A stretch of 64,000 nt of DNA from Lysobacterales bacterium (GTDB taxonomy: Bacteria > Pseudomonadota > Gammaproteobacteria > Xanthomonadales > Xanthomonadaceae), in assembly GCA_014946745.1 (NCBI GenBank), contig JADCRD010000001.1:1-64000 (forward strand), given 5' to 3'. The translations under genes and the position numbers were made by a program. Below the pieces are notes generated by a model. It saw only the letters and a program-made list of their open reading frames with translations. It did not search any database and had not been told where the DNA came from. Positions 10,541-19,131 of the stretch are shown piece by piece. Position 1 is the stretch's first letter; each line of letters opens with the position of its first letter.

Positions 10541-10698
10541 TAGCAGGCTGTTGAATAACAGCCTGCTAGCCCGGCCAGGGATGGCCGGGACGACGAAGCA
10601 AGCGCGTAAGCGATGGCTTTGTCGTGAGGCGGTACGGACCTGCGCCGGACCGCCGACTTGAAAAACTTCCCGGAAGGGAGTTTTTCAACACGCTGCTA
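10541..10698. repeat. MITE-like element with terminal inverted repeats
   Basis: A 158-base non-coding block bounded by imperfect 15-base inverted repeats, TAGCAGGCTGTTGAA at 10541-10555 and TTCAACACGCTGCTA at 10684-10698. Inside are further palindromes: the left end folds on itself (TAGCAGGCTGTT...AACAGCCTGCTA, 10541-10568), and GAAAAACTTCC...GGGAGTTTTTC lies near the right end. It sits between two S9 peptidase genes. The structure suggests a non-autonomous miniature element or a large REP/BIME-like unit; the parent transposase is not in the window. Confidence 0.7.
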
Positions 10699-10759
10699 GA
10701 ACCCACACCCGACCCCGGCCTGCCCGCGCACGCCGGGGTTCTGCATGGAAGGAGACCCC

Positions 10760-12937
10760 ATGAGCATGCACGCCCCCTATCGCCAGCTGCCGCGGCTCGC
10801 CGCGCTGGCGGCTTCCATCCTTGCCGTCGCCGGCTGCACGCGCGGCCCCGACGCCGATGCTGGTGCTGCCGGCAATCCTGCCGCTGACGTGCTGAAGCCC
10901 CCGGTCGCCGAGACCCGGCCGCATGAGGTCAAGGCGCCGCACGGCGCAGTGCGTCAGGATGAGTACTACTGGCTGCGCGACGACGCCCGCAAGGATCCGC
11001 AGATGCTGGCGTATCTGCAGGCCGAGAACGCCTATGCCGACGCCATGCTGGCGCCGCTGGCCGCGGTGAAGGAGCAGCTCTACGGCGAACTGGTCGGCCG
11101 CATCAAGCAGGACGATGCCAGCGTGCCCTTCCTGGAGAACGGCTACTGGTACTACACCCGCTTCGAGGAAGGGCGCGAGTACCCGATTCACGCCCGTCGC
11201 AAGGGCAGCATGGAGGCAGCCGAAGAGGTGCTGCTCGACGTGAACACCCTGGCCGAAGGGCAGGGGTTCTACCAGATCGCGCGCTACGAGATCAGCCCGG
11301 ACAACCGCCTGCTGGCCTACTTCGAGGACACCAGCGGCCGTCGCCAGTACACGCTCAAGGTCAAGAATCTGGAAACCGGCGAGCTGCTGCCGGTCGAGAT
11401 CAAGGGTCTTTCTGCCAGCATCGCCTGGACCGCGGACAGCAGCAGCTTCTACTACGTCGAGAATGACCCCGAGACCCTGCTGACCACGCGCGTGCGCCTG
11501 CATACGCTGGGTCTCGCCGAGGGCAACGACCGCTTGGTGTACGAGGAGCGTGACCCCAGCTTCTACATGGGCGTAGGCAAGACGACGTCGGACAAGTACA
11601 TCTGCATCAGCGTCAACAGCACGGTGTCGTCGGAGACCCGCTGCACGCTGGCGGCGCAGCCGGGAGACTTCGAGATCCTCGCGCCGCGCGAGCGCGACTT
11701 CGAGTACTCGGCCGACCATCTGGGCGAGCGCTGGGTGATCCGCACCAACTGGGAGGCGAAGAACTTCCGCCTGATGCAGGCCAGCGAGAACGACGTGCGC
11801 GCGCGCACCGAGTGGAAGGACCTGATCCCGCACGACGACAAGGTGTTCATCGAGGAATTCGCTCTGTTTGAAGGCTTTCTCGCGGTCGAGGAGCGCTCGG
11901 AGGGGCTGACCCGTCTGCGCCTGCGCAAAAACGACGGCAGCGAGCAGTACGTCGCCGCCGATGAGACCGCCTATTCGATGGGTTTGTCGGTCAACGCTGA
12001 GCCCGCGAGCGACTGGCTGCGCTACACCTACACCTCGCTGACCACGCCGGCGACCACCTTCGAGCTCAATGTCGTGACCGGCGAGCGCAAGCTGCTGAAG
12101 GAACAGCCGGTGCTGGGCGGCTTCGACAAGAAGAACTACGTCACCGAGCGCCTCTGGGCCACCGCCCGCGATGGCACGCGCGTGCCGGTCACCGTGCTGC
12201 ATCGCGCCGACTTCAAGCGCGATGGCACTGCCGCCTTGCTGCAGTACGGCTACGGCAGCTACGGCGCCTCGATGGACCCGAACTTCAACTCGAACGTGCT
12301 GTCCCTGGTCGATCGCGGCATGGTCTATGCAATCGCCCACATTCGCGGCGGACAGGAGATGGGCCGCGCCTGGTACGAGGACGGCAAGCTGCTGAAGAAG
12401 GTCAACACCTTCACCGACTTCATCGACGTCACCGATTTCCTGGTGGCGGAGAAGTTCGCCGCGGCCGATCGCATCTCGGCCATGGGCGGCAGCGCGGGCG
12501 GCCTGCTGATGGGCGCGATCGCCAACATGGCGCCAGAGAAGTACCGCGCCATCGTCAGCCAGGTGCCCTTCGTCGACGTGGTCACCACCATGCTCGACCC
12601 GAGCATTCCGCTGACCACCAACGAGTACGACGAGTGGGGCAACCCCGAGGACAAGACCTACTACGACTACATGCTGGCCTACTCGCCCTACGATCAGATC
12701 GAAGCCAAGGCCTACCCGGCGACGTTTGTCGGTACCGGCCTGTGGGACAGCCAGGTCCAGTACTGGGAGCCTGCCAAGTACGTCGCCCGCCTGCGCGCGA
12801 AGAAGACCGACGACAACCTGCTGGTGTTCCGCACCAACATGGAAGCCGGCCATGGCGGCAAGTCGGGCCGCTTCCAGCGCTTCCGCGAGGCGGCCGAGTA
12901 CTACGCCTTCCTGCTTGACCAGTTGGGCGTGAAGTAG
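10760..12937 (+). CDS. Lipoprotein oligopeptidase B-like S9 peptidase
   Basis: A 725-residue S9A peptidase with a lipoprotein signal (ILAVAGCT), N-terminal propeller and C-terminal hydrolase domain. The triad is Ser578 in GGSAGG, Asp663 in GLWDSQVQYWEP and His698 in EAGHGGKSG. The GLWDSQV context and HGGKSGRF tail are those of oligopeptidase B (protease II), which cuts after basic residues in short peptides. ATG 10760 was chosen over 10745 because GGAAGGAG lies 5 bases upstream. It is a distant paralogue of the preceding S9 gene, separated from it by a MITE-like repeat. Confidence 0.92.
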   Translation: MSMHAPYRQLPRLAALAASILAVAGCTRGPDADAGAAGNPAADVLKPPVAETRPHEVKAPHGAVRQDEYYWLRDDARKDPQMLAYLQAENAYADAMLAPLAAVKEQLYGELVGRIKQDDASVPFLENGYWYYTRFEEGREYPIHARRKGSMEAAEEVLLDVNTLAEGQGFYQIARYEISPDNRLLAYFEDTSGRRQYTLKVKNLETGELLPVEIKGLSASIAWTADSSSFYYVENDPETLLTTRVRLHTLGLAEGNDRLVYEERDPSFYMGVGKTTSDKYICISVNSTVSSETRCTLAAQPGDFEILAPRERDFEYSADHLGERWVIRTNWEAKNFRLMQASENDVRARTEWKDLIPHDDKVFIEEFALFEGFLAVEERSEGLTRLRLRKNDGSEQYVAADETAYSMGLSVNAEPASDWLRYTYTSLTTPATTFELNVVTGERKLLKEQPVLGGFDKKNYVTERLWATARDGTRVPVTVLHRADFKRDGTAALLQYGYGSYGASMDPNFNSNVLSLVDRGMVYAIAHIRGGQEMGRAWYEDGKLLKKVNTFTDFIDVTDFLVAEKFAAADRISAMGGSAGGLLMGAIANMAPEKYRAIVSQVPFVDVVTTMLDPSIPLTTNEYDEWGNPEDKTYYDYMLAYSPYDQIEAKAYPATFVGTGLWDSQVQYWEPAKYVARLRAKKTDDNLLVFRTNMEAGHGGKSGRFQRFREAAEYYAFLLDQLGVK

Positions 12938-12958
12938 GCGCTCCAGCGAGCTTGCAAG

Positions 12959-12990
12959 CGAAAGGCCCGGCCACGCCGGGCCTTTCGCAT
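12959..12990. terminator. Bidirectional terminator between the S9 gene and nrdB
   Basis: A perfect 12-bp stem, CGAAAGGCCCGG at 12959-12970 with CCGGGCCTTTCG at 12976-12987, lies between two convergent genes. It has short T or A runs within the stem base and can serve both directions. Confidence 0.75.
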
Positions 12991-13013
12991 TTCAGCGGCG
13001 CGCGATGGGGCGA

Positions 13014-14081
13014 TCAGAACGCGTGGTCGAAGGCGACATCGCCGCTGACCCCGACCTGATAGGCCGAGACCCGCCGCTCGAAAAAGTTCGTCAGCTCCTG
13101 AACGTCCTGCAGCTCCATGAAGGGCAGCGGGTTGCGCACGTGATAGCGCAGCGGCAGGCCGAGCTTGGCGAAATGCTGATCCGCGCAGTGCTGCAGGTAC
13201 TGCCGCATGTCGCGCATCGAGATGCCCGCCACACCGCCTGAAAGCACATCCTCGGCGAACTGAATCTCGCACTCGATGGCCTCTTCCAGCATCGCGTACA
13301 CCTGCTGCTGCATGGCTGCGTCGAACAGTTCGGGCTCTTCGCTGCGAATCGTGCGCACGCACTCGAAGGCGAAGGCCATATGGCAGCTCTCGTCGCGGAA
13401 CACCCAGTTGGTGCCCGACGCCAGACCTGGCAGCAGACCCCGCGAGCGGAAGTAGTACACGTAGGCGAAGGCGGCAAAGAAAAACAGCCCTTCGATGCAG
13501 GTGGCGAAGCAGATCTGGTTGAGCAGGAACTGCCGCCGCTGCTCGCGAGTCTCGGCGCGCCGCAGCTGCTGCAGGCTGTCGATCCACCGGAAGCAGAACT
13601 CGGCCTTCTTGCGGATCGACGGAATGTTCTCCACCGCAGCGAAGGCCTTGATGCGTTCTGACGGGTCAGGCAGATAGTTGTCGAGCAGGGTCAGGTAGAA
13701 CTGCACGTGCAGCGCTTCCTCGTAGAGCTGCCGCGACAGATACATCCGCGCCTCGGGCGCGTTGAGATGCTGGTAGAGGTTCAGCACCAGGTTGTTCGAC
13801 ACGATCGAATCGCCGGTCGCGAAGAACGCGACCAGCCGGTGGATCAGGTGCCGATCGGCAGGGGTCAGCTTCGAGTGCAGGTCGCTGATATCGATTTGGA
13901 AGTTGATCTCATCCACCGTCCACGAATTCTTGATCGCATCGCGATACATCTCGTAGAACTGCGGATAGCGCATGGGGCGGAGAGTGAGCTCGAAGCCTGG
14001 ATCTAGGAGGCGAGGAGCGTCAGGAACGAGTGCGGAGGAACGAGCAACGAGTTGGGTGGGGGCTTTTTCTGGGGGCTGCAT
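13014..14081 (-). CDS. nrdB: Ribonucleotide reductase class Ia small subunit NrdB
   Basis: A 355-residue R2 protein that houses the diiron-tyrosyl radical cofactor for the NrdA subunit. The metal ligands are recognisable: Asp in GDSIVSNN, Glu and His in EEALHVQFY, Glu in CIEGLFF, and Glu/His in RDESCHM. The radical tyrosine is present four residues after the histidine (HVQFY). ATG 14081 is preferred: AGAGAA lies just upstream. A further in-frame ATG at 14159 would add 26 residues overlapping the neighbouring gene. The N-terminal 25 residues differ in composition. nrdA lies upstream on the same strand with an unrelated gene between. Confidence 0.93.
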   Translation of the reverse strand: MQPPEKAPTQLVARSSALVPDAPRLLDPGFELTLRPMRYPQFYEMYRDAIKNSWTVDEINFQIDISDLHSKLTPADRHLIHRLVAFFATGDSIVSNNLVLNLYQHLNAPEARMYLSRQLYEEALHVQFYLTLLDNYLPDPSERIKAFAAVENIPSIRKKAEFCFRWIDSLQQLRRAETREQRRQFLLNQICFATCIEGLFFFAAFAYVYYFRSRGLLPGLASGTNWVFRDESCHMAFAFECVRTIRSEEPELFDAAMQQQVYAMLEEAIECEIQFAEDVLSGGVAGISMRDMRQYLQHCADQHFAKLGLPLRYHVRNPLPFMELQDVQELTNFFERRVSAYQVGVSGDVAFDHAF

Positions 14082-14153
14082 GAGTAATTCTCTGATGGGC
14101 TGTGTCGCGCCGGGCTGCGACGATGAGGTCAGCGATGGAAATGGGAGTGGTTG

Positions 14154-14510
14154 ATGCACTACCGAGACGCCATGGTGTGGAACAAGGCAATGGCCTTGGC
14201 AGAGCGGATCTGTCGAACGTCGACGGGTCTACCAGCGATTGAGAAATTCGGGATTCGCGCGCAGATCACACGTGCTGCCGTGTCTGTGCCCAGCAACATC
14301 GCGGAGGGCTGGGCCCGCGAATCCGTTCGAGAGAAGGCGCAGTTCCTCGCCATAGCGCAGGGCTCACTCGCCGAACTCCACACGCAGCTGCTTCTGTGCG
14401 AACGCCTGCACTGGCTGGATCACGAGAAGAACCTGGAGGCGCACGAGTTGATCGATGAAGTCAGCCGCATGCTCACGACCCTGAGACGGCGATTCAGATC
14501 ACCCGCCTGA
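14154..14510 (+). CDS. Four-helix bundle protein, S23 / 23S rRNA intervening-sequence type
   Basis: A 118-residue all-helical protein with the family signature SVPSNIAEGWAR at about residues 43-54 and a preceding KFGIRAQITRAAV. Members are encoded within 23S rRNA intervening sequences or stand alone between unrelated genes; the fold forms pentamers and the function is unknown. A TTG at 14151 is an alternative start one codon earlier. It lies on the opposite strand, exactly between nrdA and nrdB, next to a long pyrimidine tract, which suggests it arrived as an insertion that split the nrd pair. Confidence 0.85.
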   Translation: MHYRDAMVWNKAMALAERICRTSTGLPAIEKFGIRAQITRAAVSVPSNIAEGWARESVREKAQFLAIAQGSLAELHTQLLLCERLHWLDHEKNLEAHELIDEVSRMLTTLRRRFRSPA

Positions 14511-14514
14511 GCAC

Positions 14515-14629
14515 AGACAGACACTCCGCCAACCTCCAGACTCTCTCCTCCTTCCTCTTTCCTCTTTCCTCCTTGCTCTTCGCTCTTCGCTCTGGACTCG
14601 TTCCTCTTTCCTCTCCACTCTTTCCCGCC
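14515..14629. repeat. Pyrimidine-rich tract beside the S23-type gene
   Basis: From about 14520 to 14629 the plus strand is almost entirely C and T, with recurring CTCTTTCCTC and CTTCGCTC units. A matching purine-rich patch (GGAGGCGAGGAGCG...GGAGGAACGAGC) lies on the other side of the gene, about 14005-14053. The pair looks like the flanks of an inserted unit rather than a gene. It separates the S23-type gene from the nrdA stop codon. Confidence 0.5.
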
Positions 14630-17089
14630 TCACTGACACGCCTCACACGCCTCCGGGTTCTCCAGCGAACACACCACCGCCTCGACCGGCGTATAGGCCG
14701 ACACAGTGGCCTTGGCGATCCTCGTTGCCGGGCGCGAGCGCAGGTAGTAGGTGGTTTTCAGTCCCTGCTTCCAGGCGTACATGTACATGGACGACAGTGC
14801 ACCGATGTTCGGGCTCTCCATGAAGAGGTTTAGCGAGGCCGACTGGTCGATGAAGGGGCCGCGCTCGGCGGCCATGTCGATCAGCGAACGCATCGGCAGC
14901 TCCCAGGCGGTCCGGTAGATCTGCCGCAGGGGCTCCGGGATCTGCGGCAGGTTCTGGATCGAGCCCTCGGCGCGCTTGATGGCGTCGCGCATGTCGGCGG
15001 TCCACAGGCCCAGCGCCTTCAGTTCATCGACGAGGTAGCGATTGACCTGCAGGAAGTCGCCCGACAAGGTTTCGCGCTTGAACAGGTTGCTGACCTGCGG
15101 CTCGATGCATTCGTAGCAGCCGGCGATGGAGGCGATCGTGGCGGTGGGGGCGATCGCGATCAGCAGCGAGTTGCGCAGGCCGTGCTGCTGGATGCGTGCG
15201 CGCAGGGCATTCCAGCGATCGGCATTCGCCGGCGTTAGGCCCCAGGCGTCGAACTGCAGCGCGCCGCGGGCCGCACGCGTGTCCGCGAAAGCGGGGTGCG
15301 CGCCGCGCGTCTGCGCGAGCTCGACCGAAGTGTCCAGCGCATGGAAGTAGATCTCTTCGGCGATGCGCGCCGACAGCGCGCGTGCAGCCTCGCTGTCGAA
15401 GGGCAGGCGCAGGCGGAAAAACAGGTCCTGCAGCCCCATGCAGCCCAAGCCCACCGGCCGCCAGCGCAGGTTGCCGCGGCGCGCCGATTCGATCGGATAG
15501 AAGTTCAGATCGATCACGCGATCGAGCTGACGCACGGCCAGCCGCACGGTCTCGGCCAGCGCCTCGAAGTCGAACTGACCGTCGGCATCGAGGTGGCGGG
15601 CGAGATTGATCGAGCCGAGATTGCAGACCGCGGTTTCCTCGGCCGAGGTGACCTCCAGAATCTCGGTGCACAGATTCGACAGATGGATGATGTTGCCGGG
15701 CTTGGCCGTCTGGTTGCTGGTCGTGTTGCAGCGGTCCTTGAAGGTCATCCAACCGTTGCCGGTCTCGGCCAGCGTGCGCATCATCCGCGCGTAGAGCTTG
15801 CGCGCAGGCACCGTTTTCGCAGCCTTGCCCTGGGCCTCCGCCTGCGCGTAGGCGCGCTCAAAGGCGTCGCCGTAGAGGTCGGTCAGCTCGGGCACAACCC
15901 TCGGATCGAACAGCGACCAATCCCGGTCGGCTTCGACGCGATTCATAAAGAGATCGGGCACCCAGTTCGCCAGGTTCAGATTGTGGGTGCGTCGCGCCTC
16001 GTCGCCGGCGTTGTCGCGCAGCTCCAGAAAGTCCTCGACGTCGGCGTGCCAGGTCTCCAGGTACACGCAGGCGGCGCCTTTGCGCTTGCCCCCCTGGTTG
16101 ACCGCGGCCACCGACGAATCCAGCGTCTTCAGCCAAGGCACGATGCCGTTGCTGTGGCCGTTGGTCGAGCGGATCAGCGAGCCGCGCGAGCGCACCCGCG
16201 AGTAGCTGACGCCGATGCCGCCGCTGAACTTGGACAGCTGGGCGATATCGCCGTAGCGCTGGTAGATCGACTCCAGCGAGTCGGCAGGCGAGTCGAGCAA
16301 GAAGCAGGACGAAAGCTGCTCATGCGTGGTGCCGCTGTTGAACAGCGTCGGCGAGCTTGGCAGGTAGTCGAGCTGGGCCATGCGCCGGTACAGCGCCAGG
16401 GCATCCGGCACGTCCTCGCTCAGCGCGCAGGCCACGCGCAGGAAGAACTGCTGCGGCGTCTCGATCACGCTGCGCGTATGCGGATGGCGCAGCAGATAGC
16501 GATCGTAGAGGGTGCGCAGACCGAAGTAGTCGAAGCCGCGGTCAAGCGACGTGTCGATCGCGTCATTGAGCTTGCGCGCATGGGCCTGCACGAAGCCGAG
16601 CAGGCGCGCTTTGATCAGGCCGAGCTCATGGCCGCGGCTGACCGACTGCGAAAAGGCGTGGATCTCTTGCCCGGTGACTTCCTTCTCGATCACCTGGGCC
16701 AGCAGGCGGGCCGCGAGACGGCCGTACTCGGGCTCTTCAGCGGTCAGCAGCGCCGCGGTGCGAATGGAAAGCTCGTCCAGTTCGCGGGTGCTGGCGCCGT
16801 CGTACAGGCCGGAGATGGTGCGCGTGGCGACCCGCATCGGGTCGACCGCGTAGAGACCGTCGCAGCAGCGCATCACCGCGCGCACGATCTTGCTCAGATC
16901 GACGGGTTCGCGGCGTCCGCTGCGTTTGGTGACGCACATGCCGGGCGCATCGTGCGGGGGGCGCAGCTCAAGGGAGGGCGGAGCCGGGGCCTCGCGGCCG
17001 GTGTCGCGAGTCGAGCCCGCTGAGCTGGCGTCGAGCGACGCCGTTCCCTGCGCTTTCGTCGCAGCGGTCGGTGTGTCCTGGGTGTGCAT
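14630..17089 (-). CDS. nrdA: Ribonucleotide reductase class Ia large subunit NrdA
   Basis: An 819-residue R1 protein reducing ribonucleoside diphosphates. An ATP-cone allosteric domain is at about residues 50-140 (VTKRSGRREPVDLSKIVRAV). Active-site residues are visible: Cys in SSCFLLDS, the NLCTE asparagine-cysteine-glutamate set, Cys in AVCNLGSINL, the radical-relay tyrosine pair in TTYYLRS, and the C-terminal redox pair CEAC. ATG 17089 was chosen because the preceding residues are arginine-rich leader translation. A cobalamin riboswitch lies 260 bases upstream on the same strand, implying repression by vitamin B12. Confidence 0.95.
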   Translation of the reverse strand: MHTQDTPTAATKAQGTASLDASSAGSTRDTGREAPAPPSLELRPPHDAPGMCVTKRSGRREPVDLSKIVRAVMRCCDGLYAVDPMRVATRTISGLYDGASTRELDELSIRTAALLTAEEPEYGRLAARLLAQVIEKEVTGQEIHAFSQSVSRGHELGLIKARLLGFVQAHARKLNDAIDTSLDRGFDYFGLRTLYDRYLLRHPHTRSVIETPQQFFLRVACALSEDVPDALALYRRMAQLDYLPSSPTLFNSGTTHEQLSSCFLLDSPADSLESIYQRYGDIAQLSKFSGGIGVSYSRVRSRGSLIRSTNGHSNGIVPWLKTLDSSVAAVNQGGKRKGAACVYLETWHADVEDFLELRDNAGDEARRTHNLNLANWVPDLFMNRVEADRDWSLFDPRVVPELTDLYGDAFERAYAQAEAQGKAAKTVPARKLYARMMRTLAETGNGWMTFKDRCNTTSNQTAKPGNIIHLSNLCTEILEVTSAEETAVCNLGSINLARHLDADGQFDFEALAETVRLAVRQLDRVIDLNFYPIESARRGNLRWRPVGLGCMGLQDLFFRLRLPFDSEAARALSARIAEEIYFHALDTSVELAQTRGAHPAFADTRAARGALQFDAWGLTPANADRWNALRARIQQHGLRNSLLIAIAPTATIASIAGCYECIEPQVSNLFKRETLSGDFLQVNRYLVDELKALGLWTADMRDAIKRAEGSIQNLPQIPEPLRQIYRTAWELPMRSLIDMAAERGPFIDQSASLNLFMESPNIGALSSMYMYAWKQGLKTTYYLRSRPATRIAKATVSAYTPVEAVVCSLENPEACEACQ

Positions 17090-17350
17090 GGGCTGGGTCC
17101 GTGTGACGCACGGTGCGCGTCCCCTCCCTCGCGGGGGCGCGCGCTTGAGCGAGCGTCGACACAGACGCAAGCGCCGACCGGGCGGTCGATCGCGCATGCG
17201 GCTGCGGCAACGCCCCCTCGGGCGCTGGAGTCTCCACGGAATGCGCAGCAGGACGCAGCGCGAGCACGTCTGGCCCGAGCCCAAGCGTCCGGCTGCTTCC
17301 CCGCGGAAGCCCTGATGCCGGGACCGTGCGTGTGTGCTTCGCACGGCTGT

Positions 17351-17508
17351 CGGCAGGTCTTCGGGCTCGTGGACAGGCCGGGTTGCATCCGGGCACCTAC
17401 TGGCCGTCGCTTCCCGGGGCCTTGAGCCCCAGTGCCAATGACGGCGGTCGTTTCCACATACCGCTGCGGGGCAGCGCCGGAGTCACACCGGCTTCCCTAT
17501 TAAGCCGA
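17351..17508 (-). promoter_or_regulatory. Cobalamin (B12) riboswitch upstream of nrdA
   Basis: Read on the minus strand, the region begins GGGAAGCCGGTGTGACTCCG, then a G-rich loop with GCTGCCCCGC, and ends CCACGAGCCCGAAGACCTGC. These match the conserved segments of the cobalamin riboswitch: the GCCGGTG box, the CGCUGCCCCGC core, and the 3' GAGYCRGRAGACCUGCC box. Such elements fold around adenosylcobalamin or related forms and shut down the downstream gene. The only same-strand gene downstream is nrdA. The upstream gene on this strand (symporter) ends about 100 bases away, so the element heads the nrdA transcript. Confidence 0.9.
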
Positions 17509-17605
17509 CCCGGGAGGGTGCGGCACCGACGCCGCACAAGCTATTGGGGTTCTTGCTGTGAGTCAACCCAAGATGTTGTGGTTGATCCCCTCTGCGGCAT
17601 GGCCG

Positions 17606-19018
17606 TCAGCGGGCCGCTGCGGCTGCGCGCGGCGGCAGCACTCGTCCCAACACCCAGATCAGGCCGAGCGCCGAGAACAGGGTGATGAACATCAGGTGCA
17701 GGTAGTGCAGGGGCGTCCACCAGAAGGCGAAGCAGGCATACAGGGCGGTGCCGAATGCCAACGCGATTTTCGCTGCCCGCGGGTCGGGGCGCTGGAAGAA
17801 CACCGCGGCCAGGAACACCGCCAGCACCGGCATCGAGTACAGGCCATTCAACTGCTGCAGGGTGGCGATGATGCTCTCCGCGTTCTGGTACAGCGGCACC
17901 AGGGCCACCGAAACCACCGTTGCCACCACGGCCACCGCTTGTCCGATTCTTCGCACGTTGGCGTGGGCGTCGATGTAGCGCACGTGCAGATCCAGCGTGT
18001 ACAGCGCCGCCGCCGAGTTGAGAATGGAGTTGTAGCTGGACAGCACGGCGCCCGTGATCACCGCCGCGAACGCGCCCGACAGCCAAGGCGGCAGCACGTC
18101 GCCGACCAGGCGGCCGTAGGCCACGTCATCGACGTCGCCGTACAGCTTGAAGGCGATGATTCCGGGCAGCACCACGATCAGCGGCAGAATCAGCTTGAAC
18201 GCCGCCGCCGCGTAGATGCCCTTCTGCGCTTCGCGCAGGGTCTTCGCCGCCATTGCCCGCTGCACAATCACCATGTTCGTGCCCCAGTAGAACAGGTGGG
18301 CGAAGAACATGCCGGTCAGCAGGGTGGTCCAGGGGATGTCCGAGTCAGCGTCGCCGATCAGGGTCAGGCGCTCGGCGGGGATGCCTGAAAGATCCCAATC
18401 GATCGCCGCCATCGCGAAGGCGGTGACCGTGAGCCCCATCACCAGCAAGCCGACGCCGTTGAAGGTGTCGGAAATCGCGATCGCGCGGAGGCCACCAAAG
18501 GCCGCATAGGCCAGTCCCGCCAGGGCGAACACGGCCGAGATGCTGAGCACCGAGAACTCCAGCGCGAACATCGACTTCATGAACACCGCGCCGGTGTAGA
18601 GCACCACCGGCAGCAGGATGAACTGGTAGCCGAACAGGAACAGCAGGCCCACGCCCGCGCGGATGCCGGCGTCGCCGAAGCGATGCTCCAGCAGTTCGGT
18701 CGTGGTCGTGCAGCCGTACTTGTAGTACAGCGGCACCAGCACCTTGGCCAGCACGATCAGGGCGACAAAGGCGCCGAACTCCCACCACGCCACCAGCGCC
18801 ATCTGCGCGCCGTTCATGCCGACGATCTGCTCGGCCGAGATGTTGGTCAGCAGCAGCGAGCCGGCGACGATCGGCCAGGTCAGTCCGCCGCCGGCCAGAA
18901 AGAACTCGCGCGAGGCCTCGTTCGAACGCTCGGCGCGGCGGCAGCGCCACCAGGTCAGTCCGGCGACCAGAGCGGTCAGACCGATGAAGATGCTCCACTG
19001 CAGCGCGCCGCTCGACAT
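17606..19018 (-). CDS. Sodium:solute symporter (SSS family)
   Basis: A 470-residue polytopic protein with about 13 transmembrane helices. The N-terminal segment REFFLAGGGLTWPIVAGSLL and the following NISAEQIVGMNGAQ are typical of the SSS/SGLT group, as is GGLRAIAISDTFNGVGLL. It should couple inward sodium flow to uptake of a sugar, vitamin or other small solute; the substrate is not deducible from the sequence. ATG 19018 follows the divergent region shared with the plus-strand gene at 19132. It transcribes toward the nrdA riboswitch. Confidence 0.87.
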   Translation of the reverse strand: MSSGALQWSIFIGLTALVAGLTWWRCRRAERSNEASREFFLAGGGLTWPIVAGSLLLTNISAEQIVGMNGAQMALVAWWEFGAFVALIVLAKVLVPLYYKYGCTTTTELLEHRFGDAGIRAGVGLLFLFGYQFILLPVVLYTGAVFMKSMFALEFSVLSISAVFALAGLAYAAFGGLRAIAISDTFNGVGLLVMGLTVTAFAMAAIDWDLSGIPAERLTLIGDADSDIPWTTLLTGMFFAHLFYWGTNMVIVQRAMAAKTLREAQKGIYAAAAFKLILPLIVVLPGIIAFKLYGDVDDVAYGRLVGDVLPPWLSGAFAAVITGAVLSSYNSILNSAAALYTLDLHVRYIDAHANVRRIGQAVAVVATVVSVALVPLYQNAESIIATLQQLNGLYSMPVLAVFLAAVFFQRPDPRAAKIALAFGTALYACFAFWWTPLHYLHLMFITLFSALGLIWVLGRVLPPRAAAAAR

Positions 19019-19131
19019 GCGATGACTCCATGGCCGCCCCCGCGGCCCGCGGCGTACGCTAACCGCTGGGGCCGAGCCGCCCGTTGTGCAGCTGCGTTGA
19101 ATACGTATTCACGAACTTCCCCGCGGAGCCT

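Noticed and set aside
10685-12853. 722-residue open frame on the minus strand
   Set aside because: It is antisense to the oligopeptidase B-like gene, which has a full catalytic triad and ribosome site; long antisense frames are common in GC-rich DNA.
15296-17023. 575-residue plus-strand frame
   Set aside because: Antisense to nrdA, no recognisable domain; codon bias artefact.
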